Shown: piece by piece, positions 32,632 to 46,141 of the stretch | How positions within the stretch are numbered: position 1 is the stretch's first letter | How the letters are laid out: each line of letters starts with the position of its first letter | DNA from: Lenzites betulinus | Lineage: Eukaryota > Basidiomycota > Agaricomycetes > Polyporales > Polyporaceae | Length of the DNA: 64,000 nt | Direction: 5' to 3' | Assembly: GCA_022264855.1 (NCBI GenBank) | Contig: JABYQU010000029.1 | Location: 186,001 to 250,000, forward strand | Made by a program: the position numbers and the translations under genes | Notes under the pieces: model-generated | Told to the model about the DNA's origin: nothing | The model's database searches: none | Seen by the model: only the letters and a program-made list of their open reading frames with translations

Positions 32632-35600
32632 TCAAGGATGACTCCCGTTCTCAGCAGCGCCCGATGGTGCGGGAGAAGGCGCTGGGGGCGCGGATGCGAC
32701 AAGCGGGGCCACACTCGATGTCGGCTGGAGGGAGCCCTGACTCGCGGTTGATAGTTGTTGGTTCTGTGCGCTCCCATCGATAGATGGCGTCTGTTTACTT
32801 TCGCTGCTGGGTGCCGACGGAGACGAATTGGAGGGGGCGGTTACGCTCGCGGTCGCGCCGTGTGCGGGAGACGTGCCGTTCCCTGCCAGGCTCGCGCCTG
32901 ACACGGAGGTTGCAGTATGTCCGGCTTTGCTCGCGCTGACTGACGATGCAGCCGTCTCCATTCCGAAGAGCGAAAGCTCTAGCTGGTATGACGTCGGCAC
33001 CCCGAGTGTCGTGAGGTGCAACCAGGGGATGGTGTAGTCACCCACTCTGTAGTTAAAGATCAGCATTCCTGGTCACACTGAGGCGCACGAGGTTCTCACG
33101 GCGCGCAAAGGGATCGAACTCACTCCACGGTTGCGGCGCTGAAGATGTCGAGCTTGCCCGCGGGTACGATAGTGAGCGCAGCTAACGCGCCCTGGGTGAG
33201 GAGCACATTGTTCACTGTGCCGCTGTTCGCGGTGCCTTTCGCGGGAACGACGAAGTTGTCGAATGCTTGATCGAAGTGCGCATATATCAAGCCGTTTAGC
33301 CCTGCGTCTACCTGGAGGAAGGTGATCTTCAGGTCGGTGTCCAGCGGGTTCGCAATCTGAACGAGCATCGTGGAGTAAGCGCGGATTTCAACGGCTTGCT
33401 GATGTAGATGGATACTTACATCGAAGTCGATGCTGATCATATTGTCGATGAGCGTTGTGAGGCCGATGAACGCGTCAATGTGGGCCACGATTGGCGGGAC
33501 CTCCAAACCTAAACACAAGTCAGTCGGCATTCGTAAACGACAAAATAACCCATGACGAACCCTTGACACTGGCTGAGAGTGTAACTCCCTCCAGTCCAGG
33601 CTGCAGCGACCCAAATGGAGAGCTGTCCGAGTCGCCCTTGATGGTAAGCGGGATGGTGTCGGCTGTCTGTAGGAACTCTGTCAAGAACGACTGAGCAGTC
33701 GTATCGTTCGCATCTGCGGGAGCGTAGCGGAACTCCGTGGCTACGGCGTTTGTGCCCGGAACGAGATCGAGAGTGTCGATCGCAGCACGTCCGATCTGGA
33801 TGCCCTTGAACTCGACAGGGAGCGAGACATCGACGGTCTGCAGCGAGATGTTCGAGGGATTCTCCAGCGTGGCCGTGAGAGGTGACCTGATGAATGTACC
33901 GTGGCTGTCGGTGCCGCCCCCGGTGATGGTCACGTTGCTAAGACCCGCCGTTTTGTCGAAAGCGTTGATACCTAACCGGTTCGTTGAGTATCATGGATGC
34001 CAGAGACTTGGGCGATGGTGCATACCTTTCAAACTTGACGAAACATTGAACGGAATGCCAGAGATAGGAATGTCCCCAATGGACGTGCGAGAGACGACAT
34101 CGGCAGTACCCTTGAGCTCAAATTCCACGCCAGACGTGTCCGTGACCGCTGCGAAGAACTGGGCGAATGCGCCATCGTTTTTCGACTGGAGCGTCTGGTT
34201 CTGGATAACAATAATCAGCGGCGCAATGTTGCCTGTCGACACCCCGCCCTCCTGGGCGGATTTCGGCAGTTTGATCTGCGGACAGTGGTGTTAGTTCAGG
34301 CAGGAACGGTGAGCTGCAAATGACCTGCCTCGGCTATATCGGTCCCGCCGACGGCCAGAACGATGTCTTCAGAGGATTCGACAACCTGTAGCGAGAACCC
34401 AAAGGGGTTCTTGTACTCTGCCAAAACATGCTGCGAGCTGGCGCTCGGGGCAAACGCTTGAGACTGCTCTGTCATGACCAGCTCGAGGTCTGACATAGTA
34501 ATCGATTCAATGATCTGTGCGAAGGCAGCGCGTTAGCTCATCACGAGGGGGGCTGGCATCTCACTTCGAGTACTTACCTGGAATGTTTCCCCCGGCAAGG
34601 TGACATTGAGTGTCAGCGTCTTGAAGGCCGTGCTTAACCACTGCACAGGTGCATTTGAGCCCACAGGCTGTACGGATTCGCCCTGAATACTGAGAGACTG
34701 GTTCTTTCCTGCAAGGAAGTCCGAGAAGAGCTGTCCCACGGTGTTCAGATCGTCTCCGCTTTGCGGGATTATACGACCGGAGAGATGGAGCGCGGTATCC
34801 GCCAACGGTGCGAGGAATAGGTTGTTACCCGCGAGTGCTGCGGAGACTGTGAGCTCACAATTTACGGGATTGACTTAAATACTCACGTCCGATGTCGGTG
34901 CCTTTGAAGGAAGCTTCGAAGTTGACTGTACCCAAGTCGATGCCGAGCTCTGTGTATTCTATCATGAGTTTCTCGGATGGCGTAGTACAAGCCTTGAATG
35001 GCTTACGAGACTGAGAAGGAATGGTGGAGTCCGTCTCGATGTGGATACCGCCCGCAGGATCGTCGGAAGGCAGCTTGAAGTTGCTGACAATGACTCCCGG
35101 CAGGTTGTTGAAAGCCTTGAACGAGACCGTCTTATTGAGCGAGACGTTGTCGAAAATCGTTCCCAGAGCCGTAACCCGAAGTTTGTCAGTGTGGATCACC
35201 CACTCGAAGCTCGGATTGTGCAGCAAGAATGTCGCGAAGTCCGTGAATCTGACCAAGGTGAGCTGAAATCATCCGTGTGGGAGCAGGGATTGCTTACTTG
35301 TCCTGGTCTGTGATCGTGAGGCGAGCGCTGGTTTCATAGTCAGGTACGCCGGCGTTCGCACCCGCACAAACTGAATCCCTTTTGTGAGTCGAAGAGCACT
35401 AACGAAGTGCAAGGCGTGCGTACCGGAAGGCAGGGCTATAGTTGCGATGTCGCTCCCAGTCCAGGTGACCCTTCATGATAATGCCTCAGTGTTTGCTCGT
35501 CGCATCCGTATGTGGAGACATACGTGACAGGATCGACGAAAGTGATCTCAGCGTCCAACGGGCCCGTGCCAGTCAATGCACCCTTCAGGGCGAGGTCGAA

Positions 35601-38600
35601 TCCATCGTCTGAGATGTTACTGTGGAAAGAGTTAGAGTATGTTGTGTTCTATGATGATGACGACGACAGTTCATACGTGATGTTGGCAGCATTGAAGGTC
35701 AAGTTCGCTTGGTCCACGAGATGCTGGACAATATTCGGGGCTACAACACCAATGAGGTTTAACGCGGATTTGTCCGTCTATGGGCGCAGTCAGATCCAGG
35801 GGTTTACTCGACATTCGATAAGGTCTACTCGCAATGGCAGTGACATTGAACTGCTTGAACGCGAGGTCCGTCGCAACTTCATTGAAGGTCAGTATGCATC
35901 GAAAGAGCAAAGCGAGCATGGTTCTTCTCACAGTCGTCAATCTTGACAGAACTGTCGATATCAAGCGCGACTTGCAGGTTCTTCAGCGCGTTGAGAATGG
36001 CATCATCAACATCGAATTGCTGGCCGCTTGAACAAGTCGTCTTGTTCGTATCGACGGTAGCCACAATCTAGACCCGTGTAAGCCCATACTTCAGCATGCA
36101 CGAATTTACAAACTCACAGAGGTATTGGCCTTGGGGTTACTTGTCACGATCTCGAACAGGTCCGGGAGAGGCCCGAGGTCGACATGGTTGTTCTGAGCGC
36201 CCTGAAGCAGAAGCTGGATGATCGTGAGAGGATCCATGTTGAACTTGAACGGAAGCTGAGGGGAGCCGATTGTGGTGTGGCCATTGGCGTGGATAGGCGA
36301 GCTCGACAGATCGACATGGTCAAAGCTGCCCAACGAGAGAGAACCAAACGTTGCGTTTGCGGTGACCTCAACCAAATTGATGCTCGCGGTGAAGGGGTTG
36401 TCTAGAGAGAACGACGCCTGTGCGATACCGGTCTTCACAATGTCCGTAGGGAAGACAAGCGATGCACTTGAGATGAGGTTTTGGTGTAAGGCAGGGATGC
36501 TGACAGGAGAGATACGGATGTTTGACATTGCCAGTTGGAGCGACTCGATCTGGGTAGACCCTGTTGACCCCTGGATAGAAGTCGCGGAATCGACGCCTTG
36601 GATGTAGTTCTCAAGTAGCTTCTGACCCGACGCCACGGCGCCGCCCTGAGGTTTGTACAATACGTCTTTCAAAGGCGTCAGAACGCTTATCGGCCAAGTA
36701 AGCGATGAACACACCTATCTCATAGCTCGCATTTCCAGGCACGATGACCAGATCGTCCTTTAGGCGGGAAAACGTCAATTTAAGGCATAGGCCTGAGTAA
36801 ACTGAACAACATACAAGGTCGGCATTCCCAATCACGTCGTTCCTGTACATCGTTAGCATTTGCCCGCATATTATGTGTCTGGATGACTCACTGGAAACTT
36901 AATGAGAACGCGATGTCTCCGACCCCTGGCAGAAAGTTAGTTCCTCAACCTCATCATAACGGCCGAGCGGACTTGCCAAGAGTGATATTACTAAGTCATT
37001 GAATATCAATACAGGGTATTCAGTGATGCGTAAGTCGAGATGACGAACCTCGGATTGAACAGTGAGCTGTTCACCTTGATCAGGAGATGGTCCGCGAAGC
37101 CTTGGTTCACATCCAAGGCCGACACCAGTGGATGTCTCGTGTTCAGTCCATCCAACCCCGCGATCGAAGTTGCGACAGAAAACTCGATGGCCTGGAGATT
37201 CAACAACCCTACTGCTGTTTCAGCGTCCGTATTTGCTGCGCCCGACAGCTGCATCTGTGCTGTCTCCGATGTTGCCGTGATAGAGAGGAACTGATCGAAG
37301 GTGCTCTCCCGCCCGTCAATGACGGTGAACGGGACATTGGAGAAGTTGAGATGGATGATCCGTGTCGCGACATCCGTCGTACTGGGGCCCTTCGGGATGA
37401 CAAGCTGAGCAAAATCCATGCCATTCGAGCCAACCGTGATGTTCTGCTCGAGGGCGACTACGTTGACGGGGAAAGCAAAGGGAAGCTGGAAGGCTGCGGT
37501 TGTGTCGTCACTGCTTGTCGCAGGGTCGAAAGCGGTATCATCGCTAAACCGCAGGTCGAGTTCATTGAGCTGGATGCCCGTGATGATTTCGAGCTGGCCA
37601 CGGTTGGGCAGGACGGCTCGAATCTCGAGGCTCTTGATACCCTCGTTCAACCATGTAACCTTCAAGGTTTTACGTCAGCCTCTCCGGACCAGGAATTGCA
37701 ATCAAAATAGGACGCACATTAGCGGGTCCGGCCCTGTCACCGCGCACCGTCACATTGCTGTCCTGAGCATGAATGAAGCTGTTGAAGATCGTCGACACCG
37801 CATCCAACCCAGCCTGCGAGGTTTGCGGGATAAGACGCCCGACAAGGGGCAGAGGAACAACGGACAGCGGTGCTAGCGTGAACGCTTCCGTTGAGGAGAC
37901 AGGCCCAATGCCGATGTCTCCAAAGAAGTTCTGGAACCCGATTGACGAAAGCTCGACGCCGACTTGAGAGGGCTGGATGAGCGCGCTAGTAAGTACTGCG
38001 ATACCTCGTTCAAATGACAAAACTAAAGTCGCTTACATTCGTTACTCTGGTTTGGAGAGTTAGGTGGATGCCGCCGGCGGGATCGTTGCTGGGCAAGTCG
38101 AAAGTGTCGATGAGGACACCGTTCACGAGGTTGTTCATCCCCTTGAGCGTGACGCCCTTACTGGGAAGCTCGATGCCGGGAACCGAGATACCTGTGGGTC
38201 CCGATTAGCTATGCCGCGCCAATCCCAGAAGATACACAAACACACCAATTGCAGAAACTGTATAGGCAATATCGTCAGCTTACGTACATGCTGCAAGTAC
38301 ACCATAACATACCGGACAAATTGGACCCCGAGATTACCCAATCGAACGATTCCGACGTCAACATCACCTTCGTAAAGTTCGTGAGATGGTCCACGTCCGC
38401 CACAACGAAGCTGGCGTCGATCTCGAAGGTCGCGCCGACGTCCGACGCAATGTCGATGTCAGGCATCTTGATGGTCCCGATCGGCGCCCCCTCCCATTCA
38501 ACGGTGAGCCCAGATGGGAATGTTATCGTGGCGTCGACTACAATCCGGTCAGCTACCCACATCTGACTAGAGTCGTATAGCACGTACATGGTCCAGCTTG

Positions 38601-41600
38601 CGTGATTGAACCACTCAGCGAAGTGACTATATATCCCCACGCACATCGTGAGCCCCTCTTCGTGTACATCGACAGCGGGCGTCTAACATACCGAACGAGT
38701 TTTCCTCGATGTTCTTGATGATCACAGTGTCAATACCCAGCACTGAGGCAGACACAATCTTCTGCACAATCGGCTGCGCAAGTACGGGCAGTATGTTGTT
38801 CAAGCTCTTGTCCGTCTTCGTCACCACGCCCGTCTGGGTGTACTGCAACGTTGTCGCGTACTGGCCTGTTCAGATTGTCGTCGCCGTCAATACACCCGAT
38901 CGAAGGGGTAAAATGTAGGGAAACCCACCAATGTTGACACCCGCAGTGAGCACGACGTCTGACTGTAGCTTTGTGAACGCCTGATCGATAAAGGTTGGGA
39001 GATCGAAACCGCTAGTAGCCAACATGATGCGTGAGCTCGGCCCATTGTTGAAGGACCGCAAGCCCGTCGGCACTCACCCGAACAGGGTAGCATTGTCAAC
39101 GCGCTTATCGAATTTTACCTCTCTCTTGCTCGGGCTGCTCGCGTTGGTCTGCAAATACTGGTAGCCACCTAACGCAACAATCGCATCGAGCTGCGCGGTA
39201 CTCAGACCCGCCTGCTCTGCCAAGAGACGCGTCACGGTGAACAACGACGGTGGGTCCATGTTCAGATCGAAGTCAAGAGTCGGCGACGAGCTCGTTTCTT
39301 TGCCAGGAGACGTGAAGTTGGTCGCAGTCTCGATTGTGCCCAGATGAATGCCACTGAAGGATACGTTCGACGCGACGTGCGTGATGTCGAGCCCGGCAGT
39401 GAAGGGGTTCGCTAGCGACACTGTCGCGTGCGCAGTGTCGTTCTCCCGGCCAGTTGTGGGAAGCACGACGAGGGATGCCGAATCGAGCAATTTGGTCTGG
39501 AGGGCAGGGAGCACAGCGCTGATGTTGAGCTGCTCGAATGCTTGCAGGAGTGACGCGATGAGGGTGCTGTTTCCATACCCCGCGATAGCAATCGTGGCGT
39601 CTGTTGCAGACTCGATGAGCATCCAGTATATAAGCTATGACGATGACATACTCTGGCCGCCGACAAAGTCGTGAAGCGTCTGCATACCCTCAGGACTCAA
39701 GTTCGGCTGGAAGTTGCCTTGCGCTGCGAGGGAGTTTTCGCCCATTTCAAGAGTAAGGTTCGGAAGGAGTGTCGTCCCCATAACCGCATCGCCTCTGAAC
39801 AATTGTAGGACTATCGGGACAACAATCAGTTTGTGGCTGTACTCGTTATGCCGGAAAGTATACACACCAAGATCGCCCGTAGCCAGTCGCAAGTTGGAAG
39901 GGTTATTGATGCTCACTTTACCCAATCGTCAACAACACGTCGTGCATAAGTGGCCTGGGATTATACACACCATTGATCCCGAGCTGAATAGCATCTGGCG
40001 TACCGCCAAGGACGTCGATACTCGCAATCTTCACAAGGTTATCCAAACCTCGCAGGCCGTTAAGGTCCGACTCGACGTCGAACCTGATCGGGTCAAGCGT
40101 GATTTCTCCGATGCTCATATTCGCCACAGCGCGCGCGTGGCCCTGCAGCTCGAACCGTGTTTGCGACGCGGTCGTCAGGTTTGCATCTGCATTTGTGAGC
40201 ATGTGAACAAGACGCAGCGCCATAGGAGAGAGAAAGATACGTACTGAAATCAGAGAACACAGGGCGACTAGAGTCTGGGACATCCAGCGCGGTGTCCAGG
40301 ATAGTGATGTTGATCGTGCCCCGCGTAAGCGTGGAGTTGACCACCCGGATGTCGCTGGTCGACCGTCCCAAGGGCTGCAATCTCGCTCAGCGTACGTTCA
40401 TACCCCTCACCAGCTGGACGACACTCACCGTAGAGAGTCCGGCAACGACCGCCCCCCCGTTTGTGATGTTGAACGCGTTCTGGATCTCCCCAATTTGCAG
40501 CCCAAACCCAAACGGCAGCTCCATCGACGCCTGCACCGTCCTGCTATTCGCCACAGGGGACCACGGCGCGCTCGCATTGAACGCCAGCGCCATGTCGCCG
40601 ATCTCGATGCTCTTGATCGGGTTAATCGCGCCGCCCGCCGTCTTGAAAGGCACATGCAGGTTCAGCGCCCGCAGTCCTTCGCTGAGCCACCCGACCACGA
40701 CGCCGGCTTCGGTCACGGGCGACAACACTTCGGCGACGACGTCGGACTGCTCCCCATTGAGGTACTGGGTGAAGAGCTGCGAAACGGACGCGAGCGCGCT
40801 CTCGCCGGATTGCGGCACGAGACGTCCGTTGAGGGTGATGCTGTTCGCACCGGGGGAGATGGTCGTGTTCGTGCTGGTGCCGGCGCCGAGGTCCAGACCT
40901 TGGAAGGCAAGGTTGAAGACTACGGTTCCGAGATCGACGCTGAACGGGGACGGGTTGGTGAGCCCGGTGACCGCGACGAAGTTGATTCCGCCTTCGGGGG
41001 CGTCGCTCGGAAGCTGGAAGTCGAGCAGTTCAATGTGCTCGTCGAAGTTATTCATCCCTGGATGAGAAACATTCAGTCTTTTACGCGAACGACGCTAGCA
41101 GGGAACGACGTGCCGTTGAGCGTGATTTCCTTGTTGAAACTCAGCCCGTTCGCGCGGGGGAACTTCAGTGCCTGTACGCTGACCTTCTCGCTCTGGAGGT
41201 GCCAGGTGAAGTTCTGCTGGGTGATCATCGCCTGCGTAAATTGCGAGAACGCGTCTTCATTCCCGATAGTGAATGACACAGTCTGGTTGATATACGCGCG
41301 CTTCGACTTCACAGTGAGCTCGCCCAAGGTGAACGAGCCGAGGGCTACGACTGCGCCAGTGGTGGTGTTCACCCAACCGACCTCGAGTGGTCGCGTGAAG
41401 TCGATCTTGGCTGAAAATATACCGGCATGCGAGACCTATTATAGATTAATTGCATTCTCTTGGGACACGCCTGTTGTATGGCTTACCCATGCGTCCATGG
41501 TCAAAGTAAACCTATATCGGACCACGTCATAAGCCACCCCAGCAGATTCCACATAAGATGCAATACTCACGAGTTATTCGTCGGGTTCTCAATAATCAGC

Positions 41601-42004
41601 CTGTCCACATTCAGCACTGAAACGTTAACGATATGTTGTGCAATCGCGTGCACGACTGGGTACAGTAGGATGAACAGGATTGCGATGCCCAGGCAAGAGG
41701 CGACGACGTTCGTGATGATGAACCACCTTCTCTTGTACAGAGGGGGCTTCGGGGCTGCAGCGGGCCTTGGGACGTCCTCGGGCTGCACAACCACAGCGGC
41801 CGCAGCACTCGTTCCCACCTCGCCTGCGCCCTCGTCCCCTGCTACGGTCGCTGCTGGAGCAGACGCATCGATGGGATCGGCGAACGGGTCGACAGCGACG
41901 CCAGCCGAGGTCGTCCGTACGATGTCGCCTTGTGTCGCTCGGGCCTCGGTGGTGGCGGGCGGACGCTCATCGCCTTCTGTATCCGACAGGAATTCGACAA
42001 GCAT
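32632..42004 (-). CDS. Very long DUF3712 (Tag1-like) single-pass membrane protein with three repeated modules
   Basis: From ATG 42004 the protein starts with an acidic cytosolic region of about 90 residues. A single transmembrane helix follows (WFIITNVVASCLGIAILFILLYPVV), then about 2,300 residues of predicted lumenal beta-rich sequence, ending after a Ser/Pro-rich tail at 32632-32634. DUF3712-type segments repeat: NVSVLNVDRLIIENP (about 41600), SASVLGIDTVIIKNI (about 38720) and a related start near 35700 open three modules. Each module later contains MNNFDEHIELLDFQLPSDAPEGG, MNNLVNGVLIDTFDLPSNDPAGG or FNNLPGVIVSNFKLPSDDPAGG, then LVPQSGE, LIPQTSQ or IIPQSGD. Many N-glycosylation sequons (NFT, NIT, NVS) support a lumenal location. 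Roughly 30 short introns are needed. Yeast Tag1, a vacuolar protein of this type, is linked to ending autophagy (from memory). That it is one gene rather than two is inferred from continuous splicing. Confidence 0.75.
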
Positions 42005-42401
42005 GGTCAGCGGCGGTCACGACAGACGAAACTACACCACAGTAGTAAACCACAGAGAGGAGCGGGGAAAGGAAACGAGAGCCCCCTACGCTGTTGCCCG
42101 AACCTCTTGGCTCGGGGAGAATGAGCTGTGCTCGGAGCTCGGCGAGCAGGGCGTGGGTGTCATTTGGATATCGCCAACCCGCATATTCATCTTAACACTG
42201 AATGCAAATTGAACGCACAGGAGGAAGCCGTCGAATGCCTTAGGAACCTAGGCCAACACACCCGCCTGCGTGCTTAGCAGGCCGGTAGGACCGTTCCCGG
42301 CCACGGCTGTACGGCTATTTGCGTTCATCAACCCTGAGGCAAGCGTGGTGCCTTGAGGCTCGGAAGGTCTAAGAGGCACCGCAGCGACCGCTGTGTAGGA
42401 A

Positions 42402-42907
42402 TTAATGTGTGGGTAGTGAGCATGAGGGTCTGCGGTCGCTGTGCTCGTTCGCATGGGGACGAATGGACGCTATCGAAGGGAGAGAAGAAGAAGAGGCAGC
42501 GCCTCTCGCAGGCTTTTGATTTGTCGCGCAGACCGCCCACGTCGGAGAAGAGGCCTCGTCGTGATGAAAAGATGTGATGAGGCACATGTAACCTGCGATG
42601 AGTGACTGCACAGCGAGAAAAATCGACACGCCTGAGAGAGCAGGGGAGAATTCAAACACGGGCGGGCTCGAGCAGGGAAAACACGATGCGCCGTATCAAA
42701 CAAACACTCACCAGGACTCGTAAACGGATTCTCTGCCGTGGGGTCGACCGGCGGGTGAGCACCAAAGCCGTCTCGCATGTTGTGCGCCATGGAGGGGGTG
42801 GACGCGCCTCGGTGGAGGATCTGCAAGCCTGGAGGAAGGAGTTAAGGGTCGCTCGCTGGCAAACCCCCCGAGCGACGACAAATTAAACATTCGGTGGGCA
42901 TTCTCAT
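42402..42907 (-). CDS. Possible small single-pass membrane protein
   Basis: A tentative three-exon model starts at 42907 (MRMPTEC), uses a donor at GTTTAAT and the acceptor CTTCCTCCAG near 42835, and continues LQILHRGASTPSMAHNMRDGFG to NPFTSPG. A good donor (GTGAGTG) and acceptor (CTCTCAG) join it to VSIFLAVQSLIAGYMCLITSF, a hydrophobic helix, and then to a Ser/His-rich tail with stop at 42402. Splice signals are good but I do not recognise the protein, and the tail could also be spliced into the frame ending at 42248. Treat as a low-confidence gene. Confidence 0.3.
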
Positions 42908-45900
42908 GACGGCGCGCTGGATCAGTTACTTCAGTTCTTCGTCTTCTGCCTCCACGCGGGTGCAGTCCCATGCGAAGAAGAAGCGCCGGCTTTCGTCCAT
43001 GCCAACGCTCCGCGTGATCCCATTGTGGCAACCTTTTCCTCTTCGGGTGACTCCGTCCTACCCCGGGGGTCGCGATCAACATAGGCTGATGGGAGCTCTG
43101 GGATCGATGCGGGGTAAAAATGAAATGGACCGCTTCCCCACGATTGGCGTAAACACGGGGATCATGAGTGGATGCCTGATGTGGCCGCGAAAAGTCAGAC
43201 GAGCACTGGGTTGGCTCCACCAGTACTGCAGATGTGAGCGCGCGCCGGGACGAATGACGGATCCAGCGAGGGCGACGAGGTCATGCGAGCCTCGTGCCTC
43301 TTTCCCACAGGACAAGCGGCTTGCGCCACCCCGTCTTAGCGCAGATGTAGAACATAAGCGACGATCTTGCATGACGTCTTCGCGGTCTTTTTTACTCCAT
43401 GCGACTGCCCGAAGTACTTCTCTGCTGCGTGCGGGACCGAGGGTTCGCTTGGGCTCCGGCAATACACCTCACGAAGGCGAGGCGACTCTCTCGATACAGG
43501 ACGATTCCGCGCCTGGACGTCGGCGGTTAGTTGGGGAGACAATATACGCCAGCTGCACAGTTTGGGGACTACGTCAGTCCGACGTAGCCATCTGTCTCAA
43601 CGGATAAAATTACGCGCCTTGTTGGATAGATTAACAGTCCTGCGGACATGAGTATGGCTGCATTCCAAAGCATAACAGGGAGTAGCGGTTGTCAAGAAAG
43701 CCAAACTGATGTATCCTTCAATCAATCACCGCAAATACTTCCATCGACCGGGAAACCCGACTGACCTGAGCTCCGTTCGCGCTCGCGCGCTGCCGTATAT
43801 ATACGGTGGTGCCGTTGTTTTCTATCGGTACGAGAATCTGCCAGTTCTAGCGAGTTACCTAAGATATCTGAAAGGAGACCTGAGAGAACTTGCCTTAAGT
43901 TTTCATTCGCTTCCACGTTATTGGCGGATGGACGGCCGATGGTAGTTTGCCGCAGACAAGACCTCCGCCCGGTCGTAGAGGTCGGTAGCCTTGTAAACGC
44001 GGGAACACGGGAAACGTTTCCTCCTTTATGATGATGACGACATGAGTTCACGAAATCGAACAGTGCGTGAGACGGAAGCTCAAGGAACGCCCGTTAGTGC
44101 CGACGGCTTGTGAAAATTTCGAGGATGCATGTCACTTCTCTAGCTCGGCCACCTAAATTGAGAGCATAGCGAGAGACCATGCCAAGTCGAGTACGGCGCA
44201 GGGGGATAAGACCCTCAGCCCAAAGTCAAAAGCCCGCAGAGAGACCGTACCAACCAATTGCGTCGGGTTTCAAACATAGCAAGCCCCCAGTATGTAGAGC
44301 GACGAGACCAGGGAAACCTGTTGCCGACGGCTGATAGGAGCCGCGAGAATCGGAAGACATTGACGACCTTCCGCGCAAGAATGCAGAGTTTATTCGTGAT
44401 CCTTGTCGGGGAAAGCACATGGTGGCGGGCGGTGCGGGTGCAGAGGCCTGAGACAGAGTCGAGAAGTGCAGTGCCGTCGTCCCAAACGTCACGTATGGCC
44501 TAAGAATTCAGGTACGAGCGCGGAGGCTGTAAGTGCGACCACAAACCCGGGACCGGCTGCAAGGTAAAAGAGTCCCTAGTGGTCAGTATAGATGGTACAC
44601 TATCAAGCGAATAAGCATAGAATACAACTCAGCATGCGAAGACTGAGCACCATCGTCGTCGCAGCACTGCATGCTCGAGCCCAATGAGGTTGCATCGAAT
44701 ATCGACATTCGCACATTGAGCTAGGCCTGAGTGTGAGAACGCGCTGGCCGTCCAACAGAATTCCGCATGAAGACCAGAAGATCCGTCGGGCGGAGCGCTC
44801 GCGTGGAGTCGCCGAGGGTGCGCAGTCATCCCGAAGTCTCCATGAGAGGCGTCCGATGCGGACGTGAGCGGCGATGGGCGGGAATAGTAACGAGGGCTCT
44901 AAGAAGCACACTGCTCAGATACTTGCAACGACAAGGCGGCATACCCAGCTCATTGAAAGCGCCTCATGTGAGCAGACAGAAGTGTTGAGCGATACACGCT
45001 CGCCTTGGCACGACTTCAACCCGCTATTGGTTACGAGGTCAGGCGATATACTGACGATGAGTTTCATTCCTCGCCATCTGATCTCCAATTCCAGAGTGGT
45101 GGACCCACGCTGGTCACGAGTGATCCTGCTGGGTATGCGGACATCGCCCCGGGTGGTATATAGTAGTGGGTGAGCGGACCCGACTCAACGGAGAACTCGC
45201 TGTGTCCAGATCCATGCTAATGCGGGAGAAAGCCGATGCTGCGCGGGTGCAGAAAAATGGAGAGAGTGAGAGTGTCCGGTCCCTGGCGTGCAGCGAGCCG
45301 TTCGGAATAGCGTCATAGGCGGAATTCTGCATGTCGACGATTTTTATATGAGCCATCGACTTGCGTGATTCCTTGCGAAAGCCGATGGGGCTGGCCGACT
45401 TGAGCTTCCAGGCCCTCGCTAGCAAGACGATACGCAGGGTGAGCCTGACATGGGATTGACTGGATCTGCCTTGAGGGAGAGAAGATAAATCACAGGCCTA
45501 CGGAATGAGCGAGCAGTTCCGGCCCCCGGGTGAACTCGATGCCTGATACAGATCCAATGGAACGGTTCCTAACTGCACTCACGCGCACGCGCCGCCGCGC
45601 CTTGTCTCCCGTCGGTCCGCGGACGTAACCGGACGTCATCCCATTGCGCACCTCGCTGACCGAACAGCGAATCATGGTGCTGGATAGCGTACAAAGGGTG
45701 CTGTTCGAGGATGGAGGCGTACATCAAAACATGGAGTTGGGCTGGCTTCTTCTGATTACTTGTTGAACTTACACACGTCCTAGGTCGGGGGGTAGGTGCT
45801 GCAGATGCATCGTTCATGCAAGAGACACCGGAGGAAACACATGATGAGCCGGCAGGTAAGATGCTGTTGATATGCGAATGTGACGAGCGAGGCTTGAGCG

Positions 45901-46141
45901 AAGAACCACGACGAGCGTTGAGCGCGAATGGTTGAAAGCGAATTGCGGACGTCGATGTCCGGCATCGGAGAGGGGAAATCAGGTGCGAGTGGGAGGAGGT
46001 ATTTGTGGCGTGATTGGATTCGCATGCTCTGCATCCGAGTGGCCGCATGGCTGCGTTTGTGTGCGGAGGTAATTGCCAGAACAGCGGACTCGGGGAGATC
46101 ATTCGAGGGCGCATTTAGCATTGGAGCGTGGACCGATAACG
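42908..46141. other. Gene-poor region of about 3.2 kb
   Basis: Several ORFs of 60 to 240 codons on both strands (for example 42894-43607 plus and 45569-46114 minus) show no recognisable motif and no convincing exon chain. No transposon domain is visible. A short purine-rich hairpin-free composition gives no clue to function. Confidence 0.45.

Noticed and set aside
40495..41532. 345-codon plus-strand frame
   Set aside because: It is antisense to the DUF3712 gene and has no motif of its own.
42894..43607. 237-codon plus-strand frame in a gene-poor region
   Set aside because: Low-complexity basic sequence with no family resemblance and no exon chain; likely chance.
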